DNA from: Apoderus coryli | Lineage: Eukaryota > Arthropoda > Insecta > Coleoptera > Attelabidae | Reading direction: 5' to 3' | DNA: 64,000 bases | Assembly (NCBI GenBank): GCA_911728435.2 | Contig: OU452198.1 | Coordinates: 14,356,001-14,420,000 of the forward strand | Shown: piece by piece, positions 22,611 to 35,639 of the stretch | Numbering within the stretch: the first letter of the stretch is position 1 | Layout of the letters: every line of letters begins with the position of its first letter | Translations under genes and position numbers: made by a program | The notes under the pieces: generated by a model | The model's database searches: none | What the model saw: only the letters and a program-made list of their open reading frames with translations | What the model was told of the DNA's origin: nothing

Positions 22611-23360
22611 ATTGGCGGCTATTGCTCTGAAGCCGTACGTTTCTTGTCGAAGAATTTCTGGAGACTCTGGAATTTCTAAATGAAGCATTCTTAGGATATT
22701 AAAGCGGCATAAATTTCACCCCTATCACATTGCTTTGCATCAAGAACTTGGTGATAATTTCGAGAATCAAGTCAGATTTTGTCAGTGGGCACGAGAACAA
22801 AAAACTTTTTGTTTAGTGTGTTGTTTTCGGACGAATCTGGTTTTATAAACCATGGACTGGTGAATCGCCACAACCTGCATTATTGGAGTGTCGAAAATAA
22901 GAGAAGTGGAACAACAGCGCCCTTGGACGGTGAATGTATGGTGCGGAATTCTTGGAAATAGGTTGATTGGTCCATATTTTATTGAAGGAACATTGGATGG
23001 ACAAAAATATCAGCAGTTTCTAGAGCAGCATTTACCTCTTCTACTTTAAGATATACCACTCCAAGAACGGGCAAATATGTCGTTTCAAAATGATGGCTGT
23101 CCTGCACATTATGCCAGAATTTCCCGTGAAGTGTTAGATCATGAACACCCTGATCGATGGATTGGAAGAGGTGGCCCCGTTGTGTGGCCTGCTAGGTCAC
23201 CTGATTTAACACCCCTCAATTTCTTTTTACGGGGAAGCAGTCTATCAGAACGCCCCACCTACACCGGAAAATATGATGGAACGCATTAGAAATGCTTGCA
23301 GAAATGTGACCAGAGAGAATATTATTCAGTCAAGAATCCTTCATCAGGCGAATTGATAAG
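22611..23360 (+). pseudogene. Mariner-like transposase, third piece
   Basis: With frameshifts: a helix-turn-helix resembling RRISGDSGISKSSILRIL, then FCQWAREQ, FFSVLFSDESGFINHG (first Asp), RHNLHYWSVENKR, MSFQNDGCPAHYARI (second Asp), VWPARSPDLTPLNFFLRG (third Asp). The catalytic triad is therefore still readable across frames. C-terminal residues run to about 23360, then the right TIR begins near 23430. Confidence 0.85.
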
Positions 23361-23679
23361 TGCATTTGTTATAATAAATTTCAAGGTTTTATCGAGAGTT
23401 TCTTTCGTGTAATAGCAAACAAATGTTATTATTTCAATCGGAATAAAAAAATGTTTTTAACAAAAGTTATTTGTTTTTTTTCTGGAGAATACGATTCTGT
23501 AATAAAAAAATCTACGTTTCCATTTAAAAAAACAAAGTTGACCTTGAAACGGTTGTGAAATTCGCAAATGGATACCACTAGTGAATTTGCCCCACAACAC
23601 AACTTTTATTTGAATTTTTTTCCGGAAAATGTGCCGTTTTTAAGATTTAAGGCTGTCTCAAGATAAATCGACCACCCGG

Positions 23680-25563
23680 TATAAACATATACCTTGTATT
23701 ATTTTTCCACGAATTATGAAGATGATGTTACTCCCGGTAATTAATGAAAATAGTAATTAATAATAAATAATAGTTATTGAGATATTTTGGTGAAAAAATG
23801 TTATACAATATAGTTAGGTTTACCCACTTATTCGCCATTTAGAATAAGCTGAAATTATTATACAATTATAAAAGCTATTACGAGCTACACAGTTGAAATA
23901 CTCGTAATACCGAAATAGATTTGAATAGTTTATTCGCTTAGGTGGCTTTAGCGTATTGAGCTTCCAAATAGAACACTGACAATTTAATTTTCATAATAAA
24001 TAATATGTTACTGATATTTATGTATTAAATTAAATATAAATTATTTGACCATATTGTAGAACCAAAACATAGTTTCGTTTTGATATGTAAAGAAATTCGA
24101 CGTAGAACGTTCGCTAAAATTTCAAATTGAGGTTAATTTTGACGTGCAGAAATTTTATTGTGACGATCTCTTTTTTTTATAACAATCAATCCACTGTGAA
24201 TCGCATAAAACCGCTACAGAGTAGACGCACGTAGTGCAATCTAGAAAAAATATGGCGATTTAGCGCAACTTACCTCTATATGAAATTGGACCCCCGAGAA
24301 GCTATATTATAGGATTTAAAAGTGTGGTTTCAAATGTCGAAAAAGTTTAACACTTAATTTTATGGTAAATTTATTTTTAAACTTTACTTGGTGTTTTTGA
24401 AAAACTTTACTTACCACATTCAGAAAAAAACCTGAATAACAAAAATACGTACTGTATGTTGTGTGGATTGTATAGCTACTGTTGGCATGTTTTTGTTCAC
24501 TTCTTTGTAATTAATTACTCGGGTAATACTGTATATAACTATTTATTTCTAAATTAAAATACAGTTGCACAAAGTGCAATGAATAAGTGAATGTAAAACA
24601 AAGAAATATTATGTCTGTATTCTGTCAAAAGTCAAACTATAGTCAAATGTAACAGTAGGAACAAAGAGTTGACGCTTGGAACGGTTCTCAATGTGGAACA
24701 ACATGAAAGTATATGAAACAAGAGCTACATAAAATATGTACAACTGTGATGTACAGGGTGAGCAAAACTCGATGTCCCAGCTCTGTTATGAGAAAATGAA
24801 AAACGATAGCAAAATTCTGAATAGAGCTTCTTAAATGGGATTAAGTAAGCTCTATTTTAATTCACATTCGATTTTTTGTTCAAATTTGGAAACTGCAGTA
24901 ATGACTTCATCATTTTTTTAAAAACATACATTTATTTTTGCATAGTAAGAGCTAATTTTCTGAGCAACCTTTGTAAAGAAAAAAATTTGCTATCTTTATT
25001 TGTTAAAAAATTATAAGAAAATTTGTAGAACAAAACAACAAACAATTAGGCTTTGGAAATAAACCACAATTATATCTGTTAATCCTTAAACTAATGATTG
25101 ACAAATAGTTATTAAACATTTATTGTGTATATTATTCCAACTTGTATTTATTACAAATTGTTATTTAAATTAAACATGAAATATTCTAGAATTTTTTATT
25201 TGTATCTTTTCAAACAAGACAACAGAAAAAGATAAAATTCAAACTATGGACAGACGGCTTTTCAATTATCTGCTACCAGAAAGGTACATTTCCAAGGCAA
25301 AAGAAGAGTAAAGCAAAAAATTAAAGTAGGCGTAGGATTTTGAATTTTTTTACAGATTTTCATTCATTAATAATATTTTGTCGTAACTTCAACCACTTAA
25401 CTAGTATAAAAAATCAGAATTTTCAAAATTTCATCAAAGCATTCTTGATTTTGCAGAACTAAAATAATCTCTCAAATTAGTTGAATTTGAGCATATAATG
25501 CGGTGCAACAATGAGACGAAGTTTCTGTCCCGACATTTGTAACACCTTGTGGAGCGCCACAGC
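23680..25563. other. Intronic AT-rich stretch, no gene seen
   Basis: No exon or transposase frame on either strand. A terminus-like TACAGGGTGAGCAAAAC at 24752-24769 looks like the end of another TIR element, but I found no partner end. Confidence 0.5.
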
Positions 25564-26940
25564 TATAGCAGCTATTGTCGACTGCAATCACGTTGAACCA
25601 TGATCTTTTCGGCACATTTTGTTTTTTTAATCACGGCATTATCTCCGTTTTTATTTCAAAACGAACGCCTCGGAAAAAGTGTTCGCAGGCAGAAATTTCT
25701 ACGTGTAAATAATCAAGGCGGCATACGCGACATTGACATTAAGAGCTTGTCAACGGTTTTAAAATAAAAAAAATGCCATTATCTGTGCCGGATGTTGGTC
25801 GTATTGTGGCCTTAATTGAGGATGGCCGTAGTTAACGTTATGTGTCCGAAACCCTTGGTAAACCTCGCAAAACAGTCCAGGATGCCTGGAATCGGTATTT
25901 GGAAACGGGAAATGGCAGCAAACAGACGAGTGGATTTTGGAAGAAATCGAAAGACAAGTGCAATTGACGACCCGATTATTGTCCTGAATGCTTTACGAAA
26001 TCGTAGAACTACAGCTGTTCGGAATTAACATCTGCTACAAACCGTACGTAGGATTGTAGTCAGCGAGAGCTCAATCGGACATAGACCTAAAGAAAACCAC
26101 CTGTCTTCAAGAAGGCCTGCCACAGGATCCCAGCTTCTTCCAAGACATCGTCGAGCATGTCATCAATTTGAGCGCCTACATACGATGAGGGATTGAGCAA
26201 TGGACCAAAGTCTTTTATGCAGATGAGTCGAGGTTTTGCCAGCGATCGCCTGATGGTCTGGAGCGAGTTTGAAGACTTCGAAATGAAAGATTTGTGGATT
26301 GTACAATTTCAGAACGCCTAAGCTCTGTGATGGTGTGGGCGGGAATTTCGTGGGATGTCCGTACAAATTTAATTTTTGTTGAAAATGCGCACCGATATGT
26401 CGAAGATATACTCCAGAACGCTGTTGTTCCCTGCTCTCATTTTGTCGGAGACCCCTTCCTATTAATGCAAGATAATGCGCGACGTAACGTCGCACGAGTA
26501 GCTAACGAATATTTGGACGAAGGGGGTATTAAACGAATAGTTTGGCCATCTTGCAGTCCTAATCTCAATCCGATTGAGCATCTCTGGGACCAAATTCAAA
26601 GACGCATTTGTCGTCGACATGCTTTATTCTTAATTTGATGCCATTCCACAAGAATGTGTTACCAACCTTATTGATTCGATGCCAAATCGACTAAATAAAG
26701 TAATTTTGGCGCGATGAGGCCACACTAGATATTAGCGCCTTCAAATTTGTTCATCATTTTGTTAAATTTGTATGTTTTTGTTAGTTTTCTGATTAAACTT
26801 ACCTTTTTATGTTTTTTGTTGGGTTTTTTTTCAGCGTTCGCTTTGAAACATCAAAAATAGAGATAATGTCGTCGTTAAAAAACAAAATGCTCAGAAAAGA
26901 TTAGGGTTCAATATGATTCCAGTTGACAATAGCTGCATAG
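25564..26940 (+). mobile_element. Tc1-like transposon, decayed
   Basis: Imperfect TIRs of at least about 120 bp: GCAGCTATTGTCGACTGCAA at 25568 against GCAGCTATTGTCAACTGGAA on the complement of the right end, continuing through ATCTTTTC and CATTTTGTTTTTT. The outermost bases are uncertain. The transposase (25774 on) begins MPLSVPDVGRIVALIEDGRS with a stop, then a helix-turn-helix YVSETLGKPRKTVQDAWNR. The catalytic part is FYADESRF, LLMQDNARRNVARVANEY and CSPNLNPIEHLWDQI, so Asp, Asp and Glu are present; the usual SPDLNP is SPNLNP. At least three frame breaks. Confidence 0.8.
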
Positions 26941-26944
26941 GGTT

Positions 26945-28338
26945 GTAACAAAACACCACGCCACTGGTTGTCATGGTTGGGTGGTTTTATAGATATTTTC
27001 TCTTAGATTTATACCTATCGTGTCTGAAAGCCTAATCTTTTCGTAAATATTATACAACATCTGTAAGTAATAAATTTATTATCTTTGGTGCCTTACCAAA
27101 TGTTCCTAAAAGAACGGATACCTAGAAAACGACCTTTTTCTAGTCGAAAATATTGTGTTTGTTTATGAGTTAGTCCAAAGATAAATGCATATATTATAAA
27201 AGATAACCAGATGTTTGAGTTATAGGATGGTCAAAACATTCAACATTCTCGAAATGCCTTCATATAAATTAAATGTCAGACAATTCTTATATGTATATAC
27301 ATAGATAGTTGGGGAGTTAACAAGGTTTCCCATATCAAAGAACATATGTAAAGGGCGCAGAAAACATGAACATGGGTTTTCATCCAGTTAGCTTTTCTGG
27401 AGATTAAGGAGTCATTATATAATCGTATTGTTCCTAACTTTACAAACGGTAGTGTCTTGTTGATCTTCTCAAAAATCTCCAACATAGGACATCTTAGCAA
27501 CCAACAACGAGTATTATAGTTGACATAAAAATGTATTTTATTTCTGAATTTCTCAACCTGTAGCTGTATTTTTATAGGGATATATTGTAAAAATGCCCGT
27601 TAGTCTTATTGGCTATTTTCAGTTATAGTACCTACTTCTGATGTTTGTGAAACGTTTTTGGAAATACAATCGGATTTTGATTCGTTTTAGCCTTGGTAGG
27701 TTCTAGATGTGATTTCCAATTTTATAAAGTTAAATTAAATATTGTAATTTGTTTTTGGACTTAAAGGTTTCTCACAGTTAAGAATTATTTTCTAGTTTTT
27801 GTTTTAAAGTATACCAGTATAAAGACTAACTCCATTTCATTTTATTCTGAAGTAGTGAATTTGTATAAAGTTTCTTAATAATAATCGAAGTTAAAGTTTC
27901 AGTAAGTTCTTTGTTAATTCTTTTAATTGAAGGCCTTTTTGTTTCCAATCAATTTTTATAAAGATTAAAGTTGTTTATTTTATTAATTGAATTATATTTA
28001 GTTTTCAATAGTAATTAAAAGTTTCGTATAGGAATTAATATTAATTATTTGGTAATTATATTAATTTTCCTATTTTAAGTTGTATAAGTAATGACTAAAA
28101 TTTTCTTCTAAATTTTCAATCTCGTTTAATTGTTTTATTCTTTTTTTTTATTTATACATATTTATTTCTTTGTTGTTACTCATTAGTTTCAATAAATTAA
28201 AGTTTCTCGTTTAAAACAAATGCATAAAGTTAATATTTAAAATAAATATTTATAACCTAAATAGATACTTGTATAAATAATTTATTCTATATTTGAAGTG
28301 TTTTATAGATTCTTTATTCGTAGAAAAAATATAATGTA
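26945..28338. other. Dispersed repeat segment, no gene
   Basis: About 27650-28240 is a T-rich segment that matches 57220-58380 in the same orientation (landmarks TAAATTGTTTTTGGACTT-like, TTCTTTTAATTGAAGGCC, TTTCGTATAGGAATTAAT). No coding sequence; perhaps the untranslated part of a retroelement. Nothing recognised in 26945-27650. Confidence 0.6.
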
Positions 28339-29663
28339 CCGGGTGGCCCGTTTAAGCGGGACCACTATAAACAGTACAACAAAAAGTTAAATAGAAACTT
28401 TTGTTGGGTTAACTTGAAGTTTTTATTTATTTAATTTTTACGTATACAGCGTGGCTCATATTGCAGTGAGAGCATTCAACTTCCTTATTTTAAATAGCAC
28501 ACCGTATATATTGATACATATTCAGATAGAGCCCTAAAGACAAAGTCAACGATCTTAATAGTATGGGGTTTACATACACCGTTTCGAATGTATTCTCGTT
28601 TATCTTCAATATTTAGTCTACATATCAACTAGCTTACCTAAGTTATTTGAATGATGTTTAAGATTATGTTTGAATTAAAAAAAATATATACATAAATGTT
28701 GTACTTCTGCTAAAAGAACTGTTACTGTAATTTTAAAAATGACACAGTGTTGCCATATTTGGCATTTCATTAATTTTATCGTTTTTTTTCAAATGCACAC
28801 CCCTGTATATTATGTCAGCTATAAATTAACCATTCAAAGGCAAATTCAACGATATACATCATGCGGTGCCCTCGAGTCACTGTTTCTAAAATATCAGTGG
28901 TGAAACCGTTTCACAACACAATAACTCAATTTTATATTTTAGCAATATAGTGTGTTTGGAAAAGAGTTGTCTCAATTCGAAAAAATTACAGTACCTAAGA
29001 TATAACTCTACAGAAGATTCTGTCAAGATATCGGTTTTATACGGAAATAATAAACTATAAATGTTGACAGGTTAGTCCTGGGTTCACCACTGATATTTTA
29101 GAAACGGGGACTCGAGGGCACCGCATGATATATATCGTTGAAGTTGCCTTTGAATGGTCCATTCATATATAACATAATATACAGGGGTGTGCATTTGAAA
29201 AAAAAAACGAGAAAATTAATGAACTGCCAAACTTGGCAACACTGTGTGATTTTTCAAATTACAGTAACAGTTCTTTTGGCAGAAGTACAGCATTAATGGA
29301 ATTTTTTTCTATCCAAACGGATTCTAAAATATCACTCAAATAACTTACGTACACTAGTTGAAATGAAGGCTAAATATTGAAGATAAACGAGAATACATTC
29401 GAAACGGTGTATATCAACCCATACTATTATATATCGTTGACTTTCTCTTTAGGGTTCTATCTAAATGTGTATCAATATATAGGGTGTACTATTTGAAATA
29501 AGGAAGTTGAATGCCGTCACTGCAATACGAGCCACCCTGTATATGTAAAAATTAAATAAATAAAAACTTCAAGTTAACCCAACAAAAGTGTCTATTTAGC
29601 TTTTTGTTGTACTGTTTATAATTTCTCAGATAAGGTAGTCGTCCCTCTTAAACGGGCACCTGG
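28339..29663. mobile_element. Long-armed foldback element, TA-flanked
   Basis: CCGGGTGGCCCGTTTAAGCG at the left, and its imperfect complement ending CACCTGG at 29663, each next to TA. Arms about 600 bp each with a roughly 110-bp spacer. Landmarks in both arms: ATGCGGTGCCCTCGAGTC / GACTCGAGGGCACCGCAT, GATAAACGAGAATACATTCG, and CTTGAAGTTTTTATTTATTT. No protein coding. Fully intronic. Confidence 0.9.
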
Positions 29664-29664
29664 T

Positions 29665-31849
29665 ACAACGCGTGTGGAATGTATCGACATCATAAAAATC
29701 AACACTAGTTATACAAACTACTAGATATTTTACGAAATTTGAAACCCCACTTATACCTAAAGCCTATAAGAATAAACAACAACAGAAACTAGTTTCGGCT
29801 GAACACATCATCAGTCTTAAAATGAGGAAAACACATTTACTTTAAATTTATTGAAGAAAATATCAAATATAAAAAGTGTAGTAGTGTAACAGGTTGGAAT
29901 TTAAGGATCAACAAAAATTAGAATACTTAATCAAACTTAAATTCATTATTAACACCAAAAGAGAAGAAAAACCTTTATGTGTTAATGAATGATAATAAAT
30001 ATAAAAGCAACTGCGCTGCGTAAACCCAAGTAAATTCCTAAAAATAAATGTAGGGGAGATGAAATTAAATACCCGAGGGAGAATATTGGCAAGTCATAAT
30101 GTACTGCTAGCAACTAGTAAACCAACTAGAATTTAAATTCTCTAAGAGAAGAATTATGTTAAGTGGTAAGTTTTCGCACGAGCACCCTTTATGCAAGAAA
30201 GTGTTTTTAAAATAAAAAGATGTTTGATAGTTTTAAATATTCAGACGTAAAAGATTTAACATTCCAGTGTTTTGAAAGGAACGTTATTTGTGTGAAGTTA
30301 ATAATTCTAAGTAGTATGTTGTTATGTGTTGTATTTTGCATAATTATATTATTTCTAAACATTATTCTAAACAATGTATGTTCTAATATACACCTGTAGA
30401 TGTTATAGTATTATGATTTCTTCTAAAGCTATTTGTGCATATATGGCACCAAAATTACTTTTGAAATATGAGGTTTAGCTAATAAACATATACGTAATTA
30501 ATTATAATTATTAACTAATAATCTGCACATTTCCCGAATAACATCTGTAAATGTTCACTTTCGAGATAAAATTTATAGTTTTTACTTTCCCGACACATAG
30601 AGAAAATAGTATATTGTGCAACGAACATGAATTGACATATATTTCCTATGAGGAATGGTCATTTCATGTGAGTTTCACTTACTTTTTCTACGATTGTTTT
30701 AATGCTTTTGAATAAATTAAAAATAATTTTTAGGAAAATATTTGTTTTTCGAAACTTACCCCTGTTTGCGTATAAGCCTAAATACGTTAAGTTAGAAGTA
30801 TTAAATTAACTAGGTGGTGTTAAACTATATTCACTATCACTGTTTTTGTGTTTTGAAATTAGCGAAATAATTAATTATAAATACCTAAACTCTCAATTTG
30901 GAGTGTTTGTATTGTCGGCGTTGCTATGGTGATTTTTCATGGCTGACGCTACTTTTGTCATTACCAGGAAATTTGCGCGTGCACAATAAATATTTCCCAC
31001 TAGTTGCCTAGCAAATATGTATTGTGCACGAGTAAATGAAAAACATTACAATGTACTACATTTTCAAATCATGATTGAACACAGGGTCGATAATTTTTGA
31101 GACCAAAAAAAATTATAGTAGGATGAAACCCATTGGAAAAGGTGGTACAAAAATGAAAGGAAAAATGAATTACGGGCGATCTGAGGTCGGGAAGGGGGTG
31201 AGTTTTTAATGGTAAAAAACGGTTAATTTCGATTTCCGGTAAAACTGCAAGTTCTATGAAAAAAAAGTTAAATTGTAGGTAATAAAAAGATCTACAACTT
31301 TTATATCGACACTTTTTTCACATAACCTCAAAATTTATGTGAAAAATTCGAATAACCGAGTTTTTGCTTTTTTATTTTTATCTTTTGCAAAAAAAATTAT
31401 TTCTTCACGAAATTTGGTGAAAACTTACCTTTGTATGTCCCAAACATACAGTAATTTTTTTGATTTAAAATATTCATTTTTTCACCTTAGTTTGACTTAA
31501 TATCGAAAAAGCACAATCGAAAGTTCTCACATATCTGTTTCTTTAAAAAAGTTGGTGTGTTTTTTGTTCGTTGAAATCTCTACTTTCTGATGGTACTCGT
31601 ATAAAATAAAATATACACTATTATGGTAAATGTTCTCAGAAAATGCAAATAATGAAAAAAACTCGAATACGCTAAAAAAATTGAGATAAAGACGGATATA
31701 ACCATTTTGAAGTTCCCAGAGACGACTAAGACCATTTCCAGATGGGAATCTGTCTTTCTCTGTGTGCCTGAATGTATTCTTCCACGATCGCGCCGAAACG
31801 CAACAACCAATTGAGCTAAATTTTGGTGTGTGAGATTGAGGGAGTCCTA
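29665..31849. other. Intronic stretch with PLE-like 3' signature
   Basis: At 29785-29815 the minus strand has CTGATGATGTGTT ... GCCGAAACTAGT, the PLE terminal box pair with a palindromic ACTAGT, but stem II does not pair well. No GIY-YIG or reverse transcriptase frame follows on either strand. The remainder up to 31849 is AT-rich with no exon or transposon end that I can define. Confidence 0.45.
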
Positions 31850-32077
31850 TATATAGGATGAAACCATTAGTTTTATGTTGAAACGCTGTATCACTTAGAT
31901 AGGGGTAGACACAAACACCAAATAGCAGTAGGGGTCGAGTGATACATCATTTGAAAGCATTTTTTATCTGCTTTACATCGATAGGAGAAAATTGAGTTTA
32001 AAAGTTACAAATATGTAATATCGCCGTATTACATATTTTTAACTTAATTGCCATTTGGTTTTATTTCTTTTACCCTT

Positions 32078-32150
32078 GAACGTAGGTCAGTGGTAATCGG
32101 CGTGGCATTGGGTGCGGAAGGTCGTGGGTTCGATCGCTGCTCTTGCATTT
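32078..32150 (+). repeat. tRNA-like (SINE-type) module, copy 1
   Basis: A-box-like TAGGTCAGTGG at 32083-32093 and B-box-like GGTTCGATCGC at 32127-32137, 33 bases apart, in CGTGGCATTGGGTGCGG context. No acceptor stem can be folded, so it is not a tRNA gene; it resembles the RNA polymerase III promoter head of a SINE. Confidence 0.55.
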
Positions 32151-32329
32151 TTTTATTTCTAGTTTTTGACCAGAGTAGTTAGGTAGGTAGTTGGTTTAGT
32201 TTATCATGCTATAATTATTATTTTCAGCTATCCATATCATATATTATGAAATTATGTAATATGTGTATATGGAGGCTATTAGATTCACCAATTTCTGTTT
32301 TGTTTTAGTGTCACTGGATACGTCTTTGA

Positions 32330-32870
32330 TTAACTTTTAGGAATCAATGAGCGTAGGCAACGGGTTAAAAATTTAAAAAAGTCATACCGAAATATCGAAT
32401 AATTTTTCATTAATTTAATAGAGTACCTATAAACTGAGTATAACCTAACACATTAATCATAAAACATGAGATCAGATTGGCAATCAAAAATGTATCATAA
32501 AAAACTTACATAGGCTTTCGTAAATAGTGGAAAAGGGGTGAAAATAACATTGAGCGTAGGCAAGAGGTTTAACAAAGGGTTCAAAATTTATAGTTGTTAA
32601 ACATATCCGAAATATTGAATATTTTTCATTGATTTAATAGTATATAACCTAAAACATTTAACATAAAAAATGCATCACTTAGGCGTTCGAAAAGAGTACA
32701 AAAATAGGTTAAAAACTTAAAACGTATTTCCTATAGCCGAAAATTGACCAGTGATTTATAGTTTTAATAGAACATAACCTATCAAATGTATAATACAAAA
32801 TTTGCTCACAAAAGGGGCCAAATTATTTGAAATATGGAATAATTTGAATAAAAAATAAATGTCTATAATA
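32330..32870 (+). repeat. Degenerate tandem repeat of about 190 bp, three copies
   Basis: Each copy holds GAGCGTAGGCAA.. or its decayed form, an A-rich run, CCGAAATAT.GAATA.TTTTTCATT, ATTTAATAG, ATAACCTAA and ATCATAAAAAA. The third copy is the most diverged. Reverse-orientation copies occur at 35380-35480 and 35545-35640. Confidence 0.65.
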
Positions 32871-34487
32871 AAAAAAAAAATAGTTAATATAGCTTGTCAC
32901 CAAGAGTAATTTGACAGAACCGATTGTTTAGATTTTCTAAGAGATATTCCTGATTATTTTTTTCGTACCATTTTTAGCCAATCAGAATGTCGCATTGAAA
33001 AAGTTGCTTGTATATTTTCGATAATCCAAATTATGATACACCTGCAGCTGGCTGTCCAATCAAAAAATAGGCTGGAGATAATTTCCATAGCAACTGGTTT
33101 GATATTTGTTACGAACATTGAGATTTCGTTATTATACTCGTACTTCTGTCTATCTGTCAATTATTGACTGTTTAATTAGAATATTTTTTTTTATAAAATG
33201 ACACCTATTGTTGTATTGTACTCCCCAAATTCGTGCATTAAAATAATACGGGTTACAGCTTAGTTATTCTGTCAATCCGATTATTTTAAAGTAGTTAGAG
33301 TATTACTACTGATAATTTTGAACTTTTCGAGATAGGAAAGAGAACCTATCGAAGCTGTCCGGTCAGAAAATTCAGATCGCCATTTGTGTGGCGAAAAAAG
33401 TGTTGAAGTAACTAGTCCACCATCAAATTTAACAGAAAACTTAATCAGCAAAATAACCAAATTCATCAAGAAATTTAAACTGTTCTGTGAAATATAAATA
33501 GGTTTGTGCACCAACAGTGCAGTAGTGTAAATCTGTTGTTCAGTTCATAACGAGCCTACAGCATATTTACTCCCTGCGGTCACTAAAGATGGGAACAAAT
33601 TACCTAGCTGTAAATGATAGCGTTAACAGCTAAATAAAACATGAATTTTAAATCCTTTTCCATGGGGAACTTTAATGAAGCGACAAGTTACACCAGAAAT
33701 TTGATCTCCTTCACTCTCTAACATCCTTGTTCATTTCGTGATAAACTCACACACCCCCCTTAATGTCGCGTTGCGTGTGGAAATGGAGAAGTTCTGGATA
33801 AGGGAAATTAATCTCATATTTTTTTGCTTGCCAACTGTATAAATTATAGAAACCATCGCACTGACGTACAGGGTGTTCCGCTGAAATTTGCCACTGCCAT
33901 TACCTTTTTCAATTTTATCATCATTCATTATTATCATTTCAATCATATCATAATATCAACAATATTATAACGTGATAGCTCTTATTCACTCTAATCTTCA
34001 ACGAAAACAGGGTTAAGTTAGGGTACAGTTTCTCAAAATCAAAACAAGTGTAAAATATGCCATGTTTTATTCATACGTTTAAATATTCAGCGCAATGTTT
34101 ACTTTTGTTGAGGCTTCTTTGCAGGAAACATTTTTAAAATAGTTTCTAAATCGTAAGTTTTTTCATAAAAGTAATGCCATTAGAAAAGAAAAAAGATGTG
34201 TGTTATTTTCTTATGGAAATCTACCCGCCTGAACAACACACTAGCTTGCGAGGTCCAACATATGCTCTGCTGCCAGATTTTTTTGAAAATTTCACCTACA
34301 AACATATTCCAGCACATTTTCCTCAACAACTCCAAATTAGCCAATTCTTCTCGTATATTTGGAGAATATATTTGTTTTCCAATTTTGACCCTGTTTACAC
34401 GATTTGTGATTGCCTGTGTCATCCAATTTTTCTATGTGACATTTTTTTGCTTATTTTCTATCACAAGAAAAAATATTCCATATTTCG
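32871..34487. other. No gene recognised
   Basis: AT-rich centre of the inverted-repeat complex. A terminus-like ACAGGGTGTTCC at 33867 has no partner that I can find. Frames at 34174-34440 on both strands are mutual shadows rich in Phe/Ile and match no family I know. Confidence 0.45.
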
Positions 34488-35345
34488 AATAAGTTGCTGC
34501 CGGGGGTGCTTGTGGATGACAAACTGGACTGGGTAACGCATATCGACGCCGTTTGCAGTAAACTGAATAAGAATCTATACTTACTTCGATCTCTAAGAGG
34601 ATTCATGGATACCCCATCTCTTATTTCTGTTTATTATTCTTTAATCTATTCAGTGATTGCATACAATATTGTGATTTGGGGTAGAAGTGTTGAAATTGAC
34701 AGGGTCTTTGTGCTGCAGAAGCGAGCGGTGAGATGCATATTTAATATCCCGTTTCTAGGAACATGTAGAGATACATTTAAAAAACATGAGTTGCTTACAG
34801 TCACTTCAATATATTTGTACAAACTACTGTGTTACACATTCAAAAACAGAAACATCACGCCTACTTGTGGCATTAATCATCAACATTTTACACGTGGACG
34901 AGATCGTCTGTATCTGCCCAGACCCAATCATGAGTTTTATTAGAAATCACCGCATTACTCTGGGCGATATTTTTATAATCTTCTTCCGGAAGACATAAGA
35001 GTTTGTCAGACAGAGGGTAAATTTAAAACTAAACTAAAGGCTCTCCTTAATTCTAACACGATCTATAGCCTGATGAATTTACAACTATTATGGAGACATC
35101 GTAGATTGTTTTTTTAGTGTTTTTGTTTGTATTTGTGTTTAATTTATATAACTGCAACTGCATAGGTGTATTCAAATTTTAGATTGTGACGTGTTTGTTT
35201 ATTGCCTGATGTGTTATAAGGAACGAGGTTGAATGTAGCTATGGATCATTTATTGTATTGTGTAGTAAAACTATGACGTGTCTATATACAACGTTTTGTA
35301 TGACTTGTGACAGAATAAAGATATTATTATTATTATTATTATTAT
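34488..35345 (+). mobile_element. LINE 3' end, best-preserved copy
   Basis: The frame at 34494-34943 reads GVLVDDKLDWVTHIDAVCSK, LISVYYSLIYSVIAYNIVIW, VFVLQKRAVRCIFNIPFLGT, and HFTRGRDRLYLPRPNHEFY. After one stop it goes on as FYNLLPEDIRVCQTEG. This is the region after the reverse transcriptase domain of Jockey/CR1-like LINEs. 3' UTR to an (ATT)n tail at about 35323-35345. Same family as the LINE at 18819, and used to order that one. Confidence 0.85.
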
Positions 35346-35639
35346 ATGTGAATAATTTTCTTAATTTGACCCCTCTTCCCTATTTACGAACGCCTATGTA
35401 AGCAAATTTTTTATGATACATTTAATAGGCTATATTCAATTAAAGCTATACGTAACTAGTCAATATTTCTTCTATGCTTAGGAAATATAATAATAATAAT
35501 AATAATAGTCTTTATTCATATGTTTTATTTTATTTTTTAACCCCTCTATACACTCTTTTCGAACGCCATGTGATCTAATTTTTTTTATTGATAATGTGTT
35601 TCATTATACTCTACTAAATCAATGAAAAATTATTGAATA

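Larger units (their letters stand above)
16491..23679 (+). mobile_element. Mariner-like element with nested insertions
   Basis: Ends CCGGGTGGTC (16491) and its complement GACCACCCGG (to 23679), each flanked by TA. The TIRs extend about 250 bp: AAAACGGCACATTTT and AAATAAAAGTTG occur at both ends. The transposase is split into 17183-17223, 18657-18818 and 22611-23360 by a THAP-type transposon and by a LINE that itself holds a foldback element and a solo LTR. Rejoining flanks with the uninterrupted relative at 43286 shows each insertion point. The interior between left TIR and transposase carries a hammerhead-like remnant (16855-16905). Confidence 0.88.

Noticed and set aside
32078..32150. tRNA gene
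   Set aside because: A and B boxes are present but acceptor and anticodon stems cannot be formed.
34174..34536. Overlapping 120-, 98- and 80-residue frames on both strands
   Set aside because: Mutual shadows, Phe/Ile/Cys-rich, no family recognised, and immediately upstream of a LINE fragment.
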